Below, piece by piece: positions 28,365 to 37,823 of a stretch of 64,000 bases of DNA. The notes below the pieces were generated by a model. The model did not search any database and was not told the origin of the DNA. It saw only the letters and a list, made by a program, of their open reading frames with translations. The stretch covers positions 434,001-498,000 of the forward strand of contig NZ_JADKYT010000002.1 of NCBI RefSeq assembly GCF_015354445.1, given 5' to 3'. Both the position numbers and the translations under genes were made by a program. Each line of letters opens with the position of its first letter. Position 1 is the stretch's first letter. The DNA is from Methylophilus sp. QUAN. Its GTDB lineage: Bacteria > Pseudomonadota > Gammaproteobacteria > Burkholderiales > Methylophilaceae.

Positions 28365-29240
28365 TTATTTATACAGCGCGTCTAGTTTCTGTTCAAAAGC
28401 GTGATAACCCAGGTGCTCATACAGGTCGGCACGCGTTTGCATCAGGTCCAATACATTCTTTTGTGTGCCATCCTGGCGCACGCCTTGATACACTTTAAGC
28501 GCAGCTTGATTCATGGCGCGGAAGGCTGATAACGGATACAGCACCATGCCTACGCCAGCGGTGGCCAGTTCGCTTACGCTAAACAACGGTGTAGAGCCGA
28601 ATTCGGTGATGTTCGCCAGTACGGGCACTTTCACTGCATCAACAAACTGCTGGTACATGCCAAGTTCTGTCATGGCCTCCGGAAAAATCATGTCGGCGCC
28701 AGCTTCAACACAGGCACAGGCGCGATCAATAGCAGATTGCAATCCCTCTACGGCCAGCGCATCGGTGCGCGCCATGACGATAAAGTCATCATCTGGTTTG
28801 GCATCCACTGCGGCTTTGACGCGGTCTACCATTTCATCCAGGCTGACAATCGCTTTATTGGGGCGATGGCCGCAGCGTTTGGCACTGACCTGGTCTTCAA
28901 TATGCACGGCGGCCGCACCTGCTTTGGCGACACTTTTAATCGTACGCGCAATATTGAATGCGCCACCAAAACCGGTATCGATATCGACCAGCAAGGGTGT
29001 ATCTACTGCATCGGTAATGCGGCGCACATCGACCAGTACGTCTTCGAGGCCAGAAATACCTAGGTCAGGCAGGCCTAAAGAACCTGCTGCCACGCCACCA
29101 CCGGACAAGTAAATGGCTTTAAACCCGGATTGTGTGGCCAGCATCGCGTGATAGGCATTGATGGCACCGATAATCTGTAATGGTTTTTCAGCGGCCAAGG
29201 CTGCGCGGAAACGACCGCCTGGCGTGTTGGATTGCGTCAT
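28365..29240 (-). CDS. prpB: 2-Methylisocitrate lyase
   Basis: Isocitrate lyase/PEP mutase superfamily enzyme of 291 residues. It splits 2-methylisocitrate into pyruvate and succinate. The diagnostic KRCGHRPNK loop with the catalytic Cys is present, as are [13 protein letters not shown] (metal ligand region) and VLANITEFG. An AGGAAACAAAT ribosome-binding site precedes the ATG. The gaps to prpC (34 bases) and citE1 (23 bases) indicate one transcription unit. Confidence 0.96.
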   Translation of the reverse strand: MTQSNTPGGRFRAALAAEKPLQIIGAINAYHAMLATQSGFKAIYLSGGGVAAGSLGLPDLGISGLEDVLVDVRRITDAVDTPLLVDIDTGFGGAFNIARTIKSVAKAGAAAVHIEDQVSAKRCGHRPNKAIVSLDEMVDRVKAAVDAKPDDDFIVMARTDALAVEGLQSAIDRACACVEAGADMIFPEAMTELGMYQQFVDAVKVPVLANITEFGSTPLFSVSELATAGVGMVLYPLSAFRAMNQAALKVYQGVRQDGTQKNVLDLMQTRADLYEHLGYHAFEQKLDALYK

Positions 29241-29263
29241 ATTTGTTTCCTGTTGATTGGCGG

Positions 29264-30262
29264 TTAAAAGAAAGCGTGTTCAGCGTCTTCCGGCATGGTG
29301 ACACCAGTTTGCTTGGCTTTTTGCAATACTTCCCAGAAGTAACGATAAGTGGCGCGGTCATGCAGCTCTCCTGCGTACTGAATCGGGCCCCAATCGGCTG
29401 CTTGCGCTGCCAGCAAGATATTGGCGGCATCCGTCACTTCGTCATAGTTCGGTTTCATGGCATCGACAATGGCTTGAATCTGGGTCGGGTAGATGCTCCA
29501 CATGCGCATAAAGCCAAACTCATTGCGTGCGCGTGAGGCGTCGCTATAAGTCACTTCAACGTTTTTCAGGTCTAGAGTGACATTGTGCGCAGGCACCACA
29601 CCGTTGGCCAGTGCGGCTGAGACCACTTCAGTTTTGGCGCGTGCCAGCAAGCGGTGATCAAACTGGCCAGGGCTGCGCATGGCTGTTGCCGGGATGGCCC
29701 CGTGGTGCGCACTGACAAAATCCATGAGGCCAAAGTCCAGCACTTGCAACCAGGGCAGTTGTGCAATCTCGTGCACTTGTCTTAATGCACCGTGGGTTTC
29801 AATCAGGATATGCACCGGGATTACCCGGCGAATGCCATGTTGTTTGGCCACTTGCTGGATATAGGCGATCATTTCGCGTGCTTGTGCGATATCGGTACAT
29901 TTGGGAATGGTGATATAGCTCAACACTTCACCTGCGCCAGCGACCAGGATGTCGATGTCTTGTTTCCAGTGCGGATGCGTGTAGTCGTGAATACGTGCCC
30001 CGGCCATTTTGTATTTGTTGGCTTCGGAATTCAGTATGCGGACGATCATTTCTGCATGTGCTTGTTCCTGACCACTGGCTGCGCCATCTTCGCAATCACA
30101 GGTGATATCAAATACCGGGCCTGCAGCATTAGGCGTAGCCGGGTCTTGGAGTGACAAGGCTTTCAGGATCAACTTTTCGCTACCGGCAAAATGTTCACAC
30201 GCCGGAATGACCGGGAACGGTTTTTCACCGCCAAAAAGTGCCTGATTTGGATGAACAGCCAT
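29264..30262 (-). CDS. CitE-like HpcH/HpaI-family C-C lyase (citE1; candidate malyl-/beta-methylmalyl-CoA lyase)
   Basis: A 332-residue TIM-barrel lyase-type protein of the citrate lyase beta-subunit/malyl-CoA lyase superfamily. Acidic metal-binding motifs [11 protein letters not shown] (about residues 52-62) and [10 protein letters not shown] are visible. An AAAGGAAAC ribosome-binding site precedes the ATG. It starts only 2 bases after the mesaconyl-CoA hydratase-like gene and precedes prpB. Family members cleave or form malyl-CoA, beta-methylmalyl-CoA or citramalyl-CoA. The coupling to a mesaconyl-CoA hydratase-like gene favours beta-methylmalyl-CoA (propionyl-CoA plus glyoxylate), but substrate cannot be read from sequence. 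It is clearly different in sequence from the other two CitE-like proteins here. Confidence 0.75.
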   Translation of the reverse strand: MAVHPNQALFGGEKPFPVIPACEHFAGSEKLILKALSLQDPATPNAAGPVFDITCDCEDGAASGQEQAHAEMIVRILNSEANKYKMAGARIHDYTHPHWKQDIDILVAGAGEVLSYITIPKCTDIAQAREMIAYIQQVAKQHGIRRVIPVHILIETHGALRQVHEIAQLPWLQVLDFGLMDFVSAHHGAIPATAMRSPGQFDHRLLARAKTEVVSAALANGVVPAHNVTLDLKNVEVTYSDASRARNEFGFMRMWSIYPTQIQAIVDAMKPNYDEVTDAANILLAAQAADWGPIQYAGELHDRATYRYFWEVLQKAKQTGVTMPEDAEHAFF

Positions 30263-30264
30263 GT

Positions 30265-31323
30265 TTAGTTTCCTTTGCGTGGAATAAGAACGGTATAGTC
30301 GAGATCAAGCACCACGTGCGGGTGATAGCCCTGCGTGGTTTTGATGTTTTCCAGGGTGGCTGGCGGCATATTTTTGACACCGACCATGCGTAAGCGCAAT
30401 GCGCCTAACTCAGGATGGGGCAGGGCCCATTTATCCAGTACCTTGGTCAGGCAATAAATGGTGTCACCCGAATAACTTGGATTGGCATGGGTGCCACCGT
30501 TAATGGCCAGGATGGCAATCGCGTTTTCCAGGCCTTCATAACTGAGGGCACGACAAGCCGAGATCACCACGCCGCCGTATACCAGGCACTGGCCCTGTGG
30601 TGTGCTTTTCATCAGGTGCGCATCAAAGTGCAGGCGCGCATTGTTCTGATATAAGTGCGTGGCCATGGTATGGTCACTTTCATTGATGGTCAGGCCAGAA
30701 GGGTGGCGCATGCATTCACCCACTTCGTAATCGTCCCACCAGTATTGACCAGCTGTGGCAGTGCCCAGGCTGTTATTTAGCTTGAAGTGGGCTGGCACAG
30801 CTAATGATTCAGGGCTGACAAACTCTGGTAGCTCAGGGATAACAGTGTCAGGCGCTGGCGCCTCCTGGTTTTTCTTGTGCACCATCACCCAGCGCACCCA
30901 GCTCAGCACCGGTTGTTGGTGCTGGTTGAGGGTGGTTGAACGTACCCAGACCACGCCACTTTTGCCGTTGGAGTTTTGTTTCAGGCCAATGACCTCGCTT
31001 GAGGTCGTCAGCGTGTCGCCCACATATACCGGTTGTATAAACCGTACATCTGCGTAGCCGAGGTTGGCGACGGCATTGACTGAAATATCGGGGACCGTCT
31101 TGCCAAAGGCAATATGAAATGCCAGCAGGTCATCAACCGGCATCTGCGGGTAACCTAGCGATTGCGCTAGCGGCGTGCTGCAATGTAAGGGGTTGCGTGC
31201 GCCTGTTAGCGCAATATACAGCGCCGTGTCACCTGTAGTGATGGTGCGCGGCGTGGCGTGCTGGATGGTCTCACCCAGTACAAAATGTTCGAAAAAACGT
31301 CCGGTGTTGATTTTTGTGCTCAT
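30265..31323 (-). CDS. mch: MaoC-type double hot-dog hydratase, mesaconyl-CoA hydratase-like
   Basis: A 352-residue protein with two hot-dog halves. The N-terminus (FFEHFVLGETIQHATPRTIT followed by TTGDTALY) and the central GKTVPDISVNAVANLGYADV resemble mesaconyl-CoA hydratase/beta-methylmalyl-CoA dehydratase of the ethylmalonyl-CoA and 3-hydroxypropionate pathways as I recall it. The hydratase-2 motif reads LTGARNPLH, with Ala where many relatives have Asp. The second half carries YQNNARLHFD. The ATG at 31323 has an AAGGAG site; a TTG lies two codons upstream. It would interconvert beta-methylmalyl-CoA and mesaconyl-CoA. Its place between two CitE-like lyases supports this. Itaconyl-CoA hydratase activity is an alternative. 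Confidence 0.72.
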   Translation of the reverse strand: MSTKINTGRFFEHFVLGETIQHATPRTITTGDTALYIALTGARNPLHCSTPLAQSLGYPQMPVDDLLAFHIAFGKTVPDISVNAVANLGYADVRFIQPVYVGDTLTTSSEVIGLKQNSNGKSGVVWVRSTTLNQHQQPVLSWVRWVMVHKKNQEAPAPDTVIPELPEFVSPESLAVPAHFKLNNSLGTATAGQYWWDDYEVGECMRHPSGLTINESDHTMATHLYQNNARLHFDAHLMKSTPQGQCLVYGGVVISACRALSYEGLENAIAILAINGGTHANPSYSGDTIYCLTKVLDKWALPHPELGALRLRMVGVKNMPPATLENIKTTQGYHPHVVLDLDYTVLIPRKGN

Positions 31324-31334
31324 TTTCAACTCCT

Positions 31335-32216
31335 TTATATGAACTCTTCTTCCAGCTCGGCAATGGCCTCTGCCAGTTGAATCAAGCGTTGTGCGGCTTT
31401 GATATGGTGGTGTTCGACCAGTTTGTCATTCACCACCACCGTGCCGCGCCCACCCTCGTTAGCTTCCTTAAGGGCTTTGATAATCAGCCGTGCATGCTCA
31501 ACTTCTGCGCGTTGCGGCGTGTAGGCATCATTGCAGTAAGCAATTTGCGCCGGATGTACCAGCGATTTGCCATCCATACCTATGTCTCGGCCTATGCGAC
31601 AGGCGTATTCAAATGAATGCATGTTCTTGAAATCTGACGTAATACCATCAATCACACCTTTGCCGTAAGCGCGGGCTGCCAATACCACCAATGATAATGA
31701 GGTCAGGATGGCGGAGCGCTCATGTGTCACTCGTGCGTGTAGTTGTGAAATCAGGTCTGAGGTTGCCATCACCATACAGATCACGCGGTCTGAGGCTGCG
31801 GCAATTTCCTTGGCATTTAGCACGGCCAATGGGCTTTCTATCATGACCATCATGGGTACATTTTTGCCGCCAGCTTCATCTAATAACTGCTGCGCCTGCA
31901 ATACATCTTCACGCGACTCAATATTGGGGAACAGGATAGCATCAGCACCAATATTGGCCACTGCTTTAATGTCGTCATGGCCCCAGATGGAGTGCAAGTC
32001 ATTGACGCGCACAACCACTTCTCTTTTGCCGTAGCCACCTTCTTTGACTGCATTGACCACATTGTGGCGAGACTGGATTTTGGCGTCGACCAGAATAGGG
32101 TCGCCCAGGTCAAGAATGACAGAGTCTGCCGCAAGCGTGCGTGCACGTTCCAGATAATGCTGATTGCAGCCGGGAACATATAGCATCGAGCGTCTGGGTC
32201 TGAGTGCATATGACAT
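31335..32216 (-). CDS. CitE-like HpcH/HpaI-family lyase (citE2), first gene of the prp operon
   Basis: A 293-residue citrate lyase beta-subunit/malyl-CoA lyase-type protein. It begins LRPRRSMLYVPGCNQHYLER, the usual start of CitE-type enzymes, has VILDLGDPI in the metal-site position, and MMVMIESPLAVLNAKEI in the centre. In many CitE proteins the first motif is DLED; here it is DLGD, so one acidic residue is missing. Candidate substrates are citramalyl-CoA, malyl-CoA or beta-methylmalyl-CoA. The ATG at 32216 with AAAGGAAA upstream is preferred over the longer frame to 32252. It is promoter-proximal in the operon and divergent from the GntR regulator. Confidence 0.78.
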   Translation of the reverse strand: MSYALRPRRSMLYVPGCNQHYLERARTLAADSVILDLGDPILVDAKIQSRHNVVNAVKEGGYGKREVVVRVNDLHSIWGHDDIKAVANIGADAILFPNIESREDVLQAQQLLDEAGGKNVPMMVMIESPLAVLNAKEIAAASDRVICMVMATSDLISQLHARVTHERSAILTSLSLVVLAARAYGKGVIDGITSDFKNMHSFEYACRIGRDIGMDGKSLVHPAQIAYCNDAYTPQRAEVEHARLIIKALKEANEGGRGTVVVNDKLVEHHHIKAAQRLIQLAEAIAELEEEFI

Positions 32217-32282
32217 GGGGTTTCCTTTGTTGCGGAAAGAAATTAGATTCATTATTCATGAATAAAAAAACTGTGTCAACAA

Positions 32283-32307
32283 ATATCTTATGTCTTATAT
32301 AAGATAT
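32283..32307. promoter_or_regulatory. Palindromic operator candidate between the prp operon and the GntR gene
   Basis: ATATCTTA (32283-32290) and TAAGATAT (32300-32307) are perfect inverted arms. Inside lies a second perfect palindrome, TCTTATATAAGA (32293-32304). The site is about 67 bases before citE2 and about 95 bases before the regulator start. It is a likely binding site for the divergent GntR protein controlling both directions. Confidence 0.7.
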
Positions 32308-32401
32308 AAAATAGTGGACAATAAAAACACTCTGTGATATAAATTAAAAAACTTATTTCAGGTGCAATTAAATGGTGCCAATCATGAACGGAGTCGAATC
32401 T

Positions 32402-33136
32402 ATGGATAAGCAGTTAGGGTCGCCAAGTTACAGGCCGCTGTATGACCAGATCAAAGTGCTGATTACGCAAAGTCTGATCGGAGGGGAGTGGCGTCCTGGA
32501 GATATGATTCCGAGTGAAATTGATCTCGCTCAGCGTTATAAGGTCAGTCAGGGCACGGTGCGCAAGGCGATTGATAGCCTGGCCACGGAGAATATCCTGA
32601 TTCGCCGTCAAGGCAAGGGGACCTTTGTAGCAACGCATAACCAGGATGATGTCAGATTGCGCTTTTTGCGTTTAACGGCAGAAAGTGGGCAGAAAGAGCA
32701 GTTGCAAAACGAGTTTCTTTCCTGTGTAAAAAGCAAGGCTAGTGTGCATATCGGTAAGGTGCTGGAAATCAAAGCAGGCGCGACCACTATAGACGTCAAG
32801 CGCTTGCTGACGTTCTCGGGCCGCCCGCTGATTTATGACCATATTATTGTGCCTGCCGCACCTTTTAAAGGTTTGAACCGCGCCAAGGTGGAAGAAAGCA
32901 ATGGCTCGATGTATAGCATGTATGAGTCGCAGTTTGGCGTGCGCATGATCCGAGCCGAAGAACGCATTAAAGCCGTGGCTGCCGATGCAGAGGTGGCTAA
33001 AGCGCTAGGCTTGAAAGAGGGCTATCCATTATTAAGTATAGAGCGCGTGTCGTTTACCTATGGCGATAAACCGATGGAGTGGCGTTTGGGTTTGTGTCTG
33101 ACTGACGATCACCACTACATGAGCGAGTTGGAATAG
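32402..33136 (+). CDS. GntR-family (HutC/UTRA type) transcriptional regulator
   Basis: A 244-residue repressor-type regulator. The N-terminal winged HTH (about residues 8-75) contains PSEIDLAQRYKVSQGTVRKA and the GKGTFVA wing. The C-terminal UTRA ligand domain (about 90-240) has EERIKAVAAD and the RVSFTYGDKPMEWR strand. Of three in-frame ATGs, the one at 32402 has a GGAG site 8 bases upstream and is preferred over 32372 and 32384. It is divergent from the prp operon and upstream of the malic enzyme-sdh genes. It probably senses a methylcitrate-cycle or dicarboxylate metabolite, but the ligand is unknown. Confidence 0.9.
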   Translation: MDKQLGSPSYRPLYDQIKVLITQSLIGGEWRPGDMIPSEIDLAQRYKVSQGTVRKAIDSLATENILIRRQGKGTFVATHNQDDVRLRFLRLTAESGQKEQLQNEFLSCVKSKASVHIGKVLEIKAGATTIDVKRLLTFSGRPLIYDHIIVPAAPFKGLNRAKVEESNGSMYSMYESQFGVRMIRAEERIKAVAADAEVAKALGLKEGYPLLSIERVSFTYGDKPMEWRLGLCLTDDHHYMSELE

Positions 33137-33139
33137 GGC

Positions 33140-33238
33140 GACTTTTGAAAACGCATTTTCGCGTTGTTGGACTTCGCTTGCCGTACTGATTGTACTGTCT
33201 GCGCTCGTCCGCCTAGCCAAAATACATTTTGAAAAGTC
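33140..33238. repeat. Long imperfect palindrome (intergenic, about 99 bp)
   Basis: The ends GACTTTTGAAAACGCATTTT and AAAATACATTTTGAAAAGTC are inverted copies with a few mismatches. The pairing continues weakly inward to a centre at GTACTGATTGTAC. It lies between the regulator and the malic enzyme gene and could fold into one long hairpin. It resembles in layout the palindrome at 39239-39358 and may be a dispersed intergenic repeat or a transcription stop. Confidence 0.6.
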
Positions 33239-33282
33239 TTGGTCGATGCAAAGACTGTCGCAATAAAGAAAGAGGTTAATGA

Positions 33283-34485
33283 ATGGACGATTTAAAGCAA
33301 CGCGCGCTGGATTACCACCAGTTTCCCAAACCAGGGAAGCTGAGCGTGGAGTCGTCCAAGCCTTGTGCTACGCAACAGGATTTATCGCTGGCTTATACGC
33401 CGGGTGTGGCTGAGCCAGTGCGTGAAATTGAGGCAGATCCGGCCAATGCCTATAAGTACACGAATAAGGGTAATCTGGTAGCAGTGATTACCGATGGCAC
33501 TGCGGTGCTGGGTTTAGGCAATGTGGGGGCGCTGGCAGGCAAGCCAGTGATGGAAGGCAAGGGCGTGTTGTTCAAGCGCTTTGCGGATATTGACGTGTTT
33601 GATATTGAGGTCAATGCCGCGACGCCGGACGAGTTTATCCAGACTGTGGTGAATATTGCGCCGACGTTTGGCGGCATCAATCTTGAAGATATTGCCGCGC
33701 CGCACTGTTTTTATATTGAAAGTGAGTTAAAGAAACGCCTGGATATCCCGGTGTTTCATGACGATCAGCATGGCACGGCTGTGATTGTGGCGGCCGCTTT
33801 GTTGAATGCGCTTGATCTCCAAGGCAAAACGTTGCCCCGCGCCAAAATTGTGTTTTTAGGCGCGGGTGCAGCGGGTTGTTCCTGTGCCAAGCTGCTCAAG
33901 TTAATGGGCGCCACCAACATCACCATGGTCGATCGCAAAGGCGTGCTCGATCACAGTCGTGATGATTTACATGACAACAACCGCGAACTAGCCATTGCAG
34001 CAGGCGGCGTTCAAACGCTGGCGGATGCCATGCTAGGCGCCGATGTGTTTATTGGCGTCTCGGCAAAAAATGGATTGCCGGCCGAGCTGGTGAGCCGTAT
34101 GGCGGCCAAGCCGGTGATTTTTGCCCTGGCCAATCCTGACCCTGAAATTTTACCCAGCCAAGTATTTGCCTTGCGCGATGACGTGATTATGGCCACCGGC
34201 CGCAGTGATTTCCCTAACCAGGTCAATAATGCCTTGTGTTTTCCTTATCTGTTCCGCGGCGCACTGGATGCCCAGGCAAAACAGATTACCGAGCAGATGA
34301 AAGTTGCCGCAGCACAGGCACTCAGCCAATTGGCGCGCGAGCCCGTGCCTGCGCAGGTGCTAGAGGCGTACCAGTTACAGTCATTATCGTTTGGTAAAGA
34401 CTATATTATCCCTAAACCATTTGATCCACGTTTGATGGAATACGTGGCTGGCGCCGTTGCGCGTGCGGCCAATGCAGGCGAGTAA
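33283..34485 (+). CDS. NAD(P)-dependent malic enzyme, short form without the PTA-like domain
   Basis: A 400-residue enzyme that decarboxylates malate to pyruvate. It has the malic enzyme signature FHDDQHGTA, the N-terminal AYTPGVAEPV and TDGTAVLGLGNVG motifs, and the dinucleotide-binding GAGAAG. Many proteobacterial MaeB proteins are about 760 residues with a C-terminal phosphotransacetylase-like regulatory domain; this one lacks it. It starts 11 bases before sdhC and appears to head the sdh transcript. In this cluster it can take malate made from succinate to pyruvate. Confidence 0.93.
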   Translation: MDDLKQRALDYHQFPKPGKLSVESSKPCATQQDLSLAYTPGVAEPVREIEADPANAYKYTNKGNLVAVITDGTAVLGLGNVGALAGKPVMEGKGVLFKRFADIDVFDIEVNAATPDEFIQTVVNIAPTFGGINLEDIAAPHCFYIESELKKRLDIPVFHDDQHGTAVIVAAALLNALDLQGKTLPRAKIVFLGAGAAGCSCAKLLKLMGATNITMVDRKGVLDHSRDDLHDNNRELAIAAGGVQTLADAMLGADVFIGVSAKNGLPAELVSRMAAKPVIFALANPDPEILPSQVFALRDDVIMATGRSDFPNQVNNALCFPYLFRGALDAQAKQITEQMKVAAAQALSQLAREPVPAQVLEAYQLQSLSFGKDYIIPKPFDPRLMEYVAGAVARAANAGE

Positions 34486-34496
34486 GAGCATTCAGC

Positions 34497-34895
34497 ATGA
34501 TTGTAACGAAGCAAAAAAAACAGCGGCCCAAGAATCTGGATTTATTCACGATCCGCTTGCCGGTGAATGCCGTGGTGTCGATTTTGCACCGCGCCAGTGG
34601 TGTGGTGCTGTTTCTGATCCAGCCGCTGTTGTTATGGACCTTGTATTTGTCCTTGTCCAGTGCGCAGGGCTACGCCACTGTGGCTAAGCAACTCGCGCAA
34701 TGGCCGGTGAGGTTGTTGATTACTGCCTTGGCCTGTGCTTTCTTCCATCATTTTTATGCGGGCATCCGCCACCTGGCCATGGATGTGCACTGGATGACGA
34801 CCTTGCAAAAAGCGCGTTTCTCCAGCCGCGTGGTGTTGTGGCTGGTCGCCGTCACCATGGTGTTTGTGATTTGGGCGATTTGGGTGAGAGGCTAG
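34497..34895 (+). CDS. sdhC: Succinate dehydrogenase cytochrome b556 subunit
   Basis: Membrane anchor subunit of 132 residues with three hydrophobic helices. The SdhC signature RPVN-like segment (RLPVNAVVSILHRASG) with the quinone-site Ser/Arg and the haem-ligand His in FFHHFYAGIRHLAMD are visible. It binds haem b and ubiquinone together with SdhD. It begins 11 bases after the malic enzyme gene, and sdhD follows after a single base. Confidence 0.95.
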   Translation: MIVTKQKKQRPKNLDLFTIRLPVNAVVSILHRASGVVLFLIQPLLLWTLYLSLSSAQGYATVAKQLAQWPVRLLITALACAFFHHFYAGIRHLAMDVHWMTTLQKARFSSRVVLWLVAVTMVFVIWAIWVRG

Positions 34896-34896
34896 C

Positions 34897-35250
34897 ATGC
34901 TGTTTGAGTTACTGACGGCCAAATACCCTGGCATGCGACGCTGGCTGACACAGCGCTTGTGTGCGCTGTCGATGGCGGTGGTGTTGCTGTTGTTGTGGTT
35001 GCGTGTGATGTGGTTATCACCACAGAATTTTAGTGAGTGGCAAGCCTTGTTTGCGCCACTGTGGTGGCGCCTGCTCACGCTATGGTTTTTTGCCTGCATG
35101 CTGCTACATGCCTGGTTAGGGGTGCGTGATGTATTGCGTGATTACGTACCGCATTTAGGCATCCGCAACGTGTTGCAATGGCTGGTGAATATTGCGGTAT
35201 TTGGCAATGCGCTGGCAGTGATATGGATTTTATTTGGAATGGATTTTTAA
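34897..35250 (+). CDS. sdhD: Succinate dehydrogenase hydrophobic membrane anchor
   Basis: A 117-residue anchor subunit with three transmembrane helices (about residues 20-40, 55-78 and 90-115). The second helix carries the haem-ligand region [16 protein letters not shown] typical of SdhD. It lies one base after sdhC and 10 bases before sdhA. Confidence 0.93.
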   Translation: MLFELLTAKYPGMRRWLTQRLCALSMAVVLLLLWLRVMWLSPQNFSEWQALFAPLWWRLLTLWFFACMLLHAWLGVRDVLRDYVPHLGIRNVLQWLVNIAVFGNALAVIWILFGMDF

Positions 35251-35260
35251 GGTGAGTGGC

Positions 35261-37051
35261 ATGACCAATACAGCCAATACGACCGGTGCAAGCAAACTTC
35301 AGCATCATCAGGTGGATGCCGTCATCATTGGCGGTGGCGGTGCAGGCCTGCGCGCAGCGCTGCAACTGGCTGAGTCGGGCGCCGATGTGGCCGTATTGTC
35401 CAAGGTGTTTCCAACCCGCTCACACACTGTGGCGGCGCAAGGTGGTATTGCGGCAGCCCTGGGCAATGTGTCTGACGATAACTGGTTGTGGCATATGTAT
35501 GACACCATCAAGGGCTCGGACTACCTCGGCGACCAGGATGCCATTGAGTTTATGTGCCGCAATGCAGCCAAAGCCATTATTGAGCTGGAGCACTTTGGCA
35601 TGCCGTTTGACCGTTTGGAAAACGGTCGCATTTTCCAGCGCCCATTTGGTGGCATGACGCGCAACTTTGGCGAAAAACCGATTTCACGCACCTGCGCTGT
35701 GGCTGACCGTACTGGTCATGCCATGTTGCACACGCTGTATCAGCGCAACGTGCAAGCCAATACCCAATTTCTGATCGAATGGTTTGCATTGGACCTGATT
35801 CGCGATGCGGACGGCGATGTGCTGGGGGTGATCGCCCTGGAAATTGAAACTGGCGATATTCATGTCATTCACGCCAAAGCCACCATGCTGGCGACGGGCG
35901 GCGGTGGACGTATTTTTCAGGCCAGTACTAATGCTTATATCAATACCGGCGATGGTCTGGGCATGGCCGCACGCGCTGGCTTGCCTTTGCAGGATATGGA
36001 GTTCTGGCAGTTTCACCCGACCGGTGTATTGAATGCAGGGGTGCTGATTACCGAAGGCGTGCGTGGTGAGGGCGGTTATTTAGTCAATAGCGAGGGAGAA
36101 CGCTTTATGGAGCGTTATGCGCCCAGTGCCAAAGACCTGGCTAGCCGAGACGTGGTATCGCGCGCCATGGCGACTGAAATTAAAGAAGGCCGCGGCATCG
36201 GCAAACATAAAGATGCGGTATACCTGAAGCTGGACCATTTGGGCGAGGACATTATCAGCAAGCGCCTGCCTGGTATTCGTGAAATTGCCAAAACCTTTGC
36301 CGGGGTTGACCCGACGAATGACCCTATCCCGGTGGTGCCGACAGCGCATTACATGATGGGCGGCATTCCAACCAACCTCGATGGCCAGGTGGTGGTACAC
36401 GATGGCCAGTCTGAACGCGTGGTCAATGGCTTGTATGCCGTGGGTGAGTGTGCCTGTGTGTCTGTGCATGGGGCCAATCGTTTAGGCTCGAATTCTTTGC
36501 TGGACCTGGTGGTGTTTGGCAAAGCAGCAGGCGACAAAATGGCAGCCGATATCGCCGCCAGCAAAGCCCATAAACCCTTACCTGCCAATGTCGCGGATGC
36601 CACGCTGGCACGTGTGAACCGGTTGGAGAGCGCTAGTGCTGGCGAAAAAGTAGCCGAAGTCGGCTTGGCCATGCGCCAAACCATGCAAAAACACTGTGGC
36701 GTATTCCGCTTTCCCGAGTTACTGGAAGAGGGCGTCAGTGCGATTCAGCAAGTTGCCCAGCAAGCACAGCACTTAAGAATTACCGACAAAAGCAAAGTCT
36801 TTAATACCGCGCGCGTTGAAGCGTTGGAATTGGATAACCTGATGCAAGTGGCACTGGCCACCATGCAAGCCGCGCATGCCCGTCAGGAGAGCCGTGGTGC
36901 CCATGCCCGCGAAGATTATCCTGAGCGTGATGACACGCACTGGCTCAGCCATTCACTATATTTTGCCCATGAGCAAAAGCTGGCCTACAAGCCCGTGCGC
37001 CTGCAACCATTGACGGTTGAACCATTTGAGTTGAAGAAAAGGGTGTATTGA
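35261..37051 (+). CDS. sdhA: Succinate dehydrogenase flavoprotein subunit
   Basis: A 596-residue FAD-binding subunit that oxidises succinate to fumarate at the cytoplasmic face. It has the Rossmann motif [14 protein letters not shown], the covalent-FAD histidine in [10 protein letters not shown], the active-site HPTG segment ([12 protein letters not shown]) and [14 protein letters not shown]. The ATG at 35261 follows an AAGGTGAGTGGC site and gives the normal N-terminus. An in-frame ATG at 35234 inside sdhD is considered unused. Confidence 0.97.
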   Translation: MTNTANTTGASKLQHHQVDAVIIGGGGAGLRAALQLAESGADVAVLSKVFPTRSHTVAAQGGIAAALGNVSDDNWLWHMYDTIKGSDYLGDQDAIEFMCRNAAKAIIELEHFGMPFDRLENGRIFQRPFGGMTRNFGEKPISRTCAVADRTGHAMLHTLYQRNVQANTQFLIEWFALDLIRDADGDVLGVIALEIETGDIHVIHAKATMLATGGGGRIFQASTNAYINTGDGLGMAARAGLPLQDMEFWQFHPTGVLNAGVLITEGVRGEGGYLVNSEGERFMERYAPSAKDLASRDVVSRAMATEIKEGRGIGKHKDAVYLKLDHLGEDIISKRLPGIREIAKTFAGVDPTNDPIPVVPTAHYMMGGIPTNLDGQVVVHDGQSERVVNGLYAVGECACVSVHGANRLGSNSLLDLVVFGKAAGDKMAADIAASKAHKPLPANVADATLARVNRLESASAGEKVAEVGLAMRQTMQKHCGVFRFPELLEEGVSAIQQVAQQAQHLRITDKSKVFNTARVEALELDNLMQVALATMQAAHARQESRGAHAREDYPERDDTHWLSHSLYFAHEQKLAYKPVRLQPLTVEPFELKKRVY

Positions 37052-37052
37052 T

Positions 37053-37814
37053 ATGCGTTTCTCTATCTACCGCTTTAACCCGGACGTAGACAAAAAGCCC
37101 TATATGCAGGATTACGACGTCACGCTGGAAGACAGTGACCAGATGCTGCTGGATGCCTTGATGCGCATTAAAGAGCTGGACGAGTCGCTCAGCATGCGTA
37201 AGTCCTGTCGTGAAGGCGTCTGCGGCAGTGATGCCATGAATATCAACGGTAAAAATGGCCTGGCCTGCATTACCAAACTCAGTGAGTTGCAAGAGCCTGT
37301 GGTGTTACGCCCTATGCCTGGCCTGCCAGTGATCCGTGACCTGGTTGTCGACATGACGCAGTTTTTTGACAACTATCACTCAGTGATGCCTTACCTGCAA
37401 AACCATGACACGCCGCCAGACACCGAGCGCCTGCAAAGCCCGGAAGACCGCGCTAAGCTGGATGGTTTATATGAATGTATTTTGTGCGGCGCCTGTACCA
37501 CCTCTTGCCCGAGTTTCTGGTGGAATCCGGACAAGTTTGTCGGCCCAGCTGGCCTGATGCAGGCCTATCGCTTTATTGCCGACAGCCGTGACCAGGAACA
37601 GGATGCGCGCCTGGAAAACCTGGAAGATCCATATCGTTTGTATCGCTGCCACAACATTATGAACTGTACGGATGTGTGCCCGAAAAAGCTCAATCCGAAT
37701 GCGGCGATTGCGGCGATTAAAGATCTCAAGATTGAAAAGGCCAAAGCGCATAACGAAGCCAAGTCTGGCAAAAATGGGCCTGGCAAGAAGATCTTTGGTA
37801 TCAAGGTGTTATAG
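37053..37814 (+). CDS. sdhB: Succinate dehydrogenase iron-sulfur subunit
   Basis: A 253-residue electron-transfer subunit with three iron-sulfur sites. CREGVCGSDAM with a later Cys holds the 2Fe-2S cluster. CILCGACTTSCP holds the 4Fe-4S cluster, and CHNIMNCTDVCPK holds the 3Fe-4S cluster. It starts one base after sdhA. The C-terminus is slightly longer and more basic than in E. coli SdhB. Confidence 0.97.
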   Translation: MRFSIYRFNPDVDKKPYMQDYDVTLEDSDQMLLDALMRIKELDESLSMRKSCREGVCGSDAMNINGKNGLACITKLSELQEPVVLRPMPGLPVIRDLVVDMTQFFDNYHSVMPYLQNHDTPPDTERLQSPEDRAKLDGLYECILCGACTTSCPSFWWNPDKFVGPAGLMQAYRFIADSRDQEQDARLENLEDPYRLYRCHNIMNCTDVCPKKLNPNAAIAAIKDLKIEKAKAHNEAKSGKNGPGKKIFGIKVL

Positions 37815-37823
37815 GAGCGACGT

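Noticed and set aside
28513-29112. 199-residue plus-strand frame opposite prpB
   Set aside because: Serine/alanine-rich antisense shadow; prpB is clearly the real gene.
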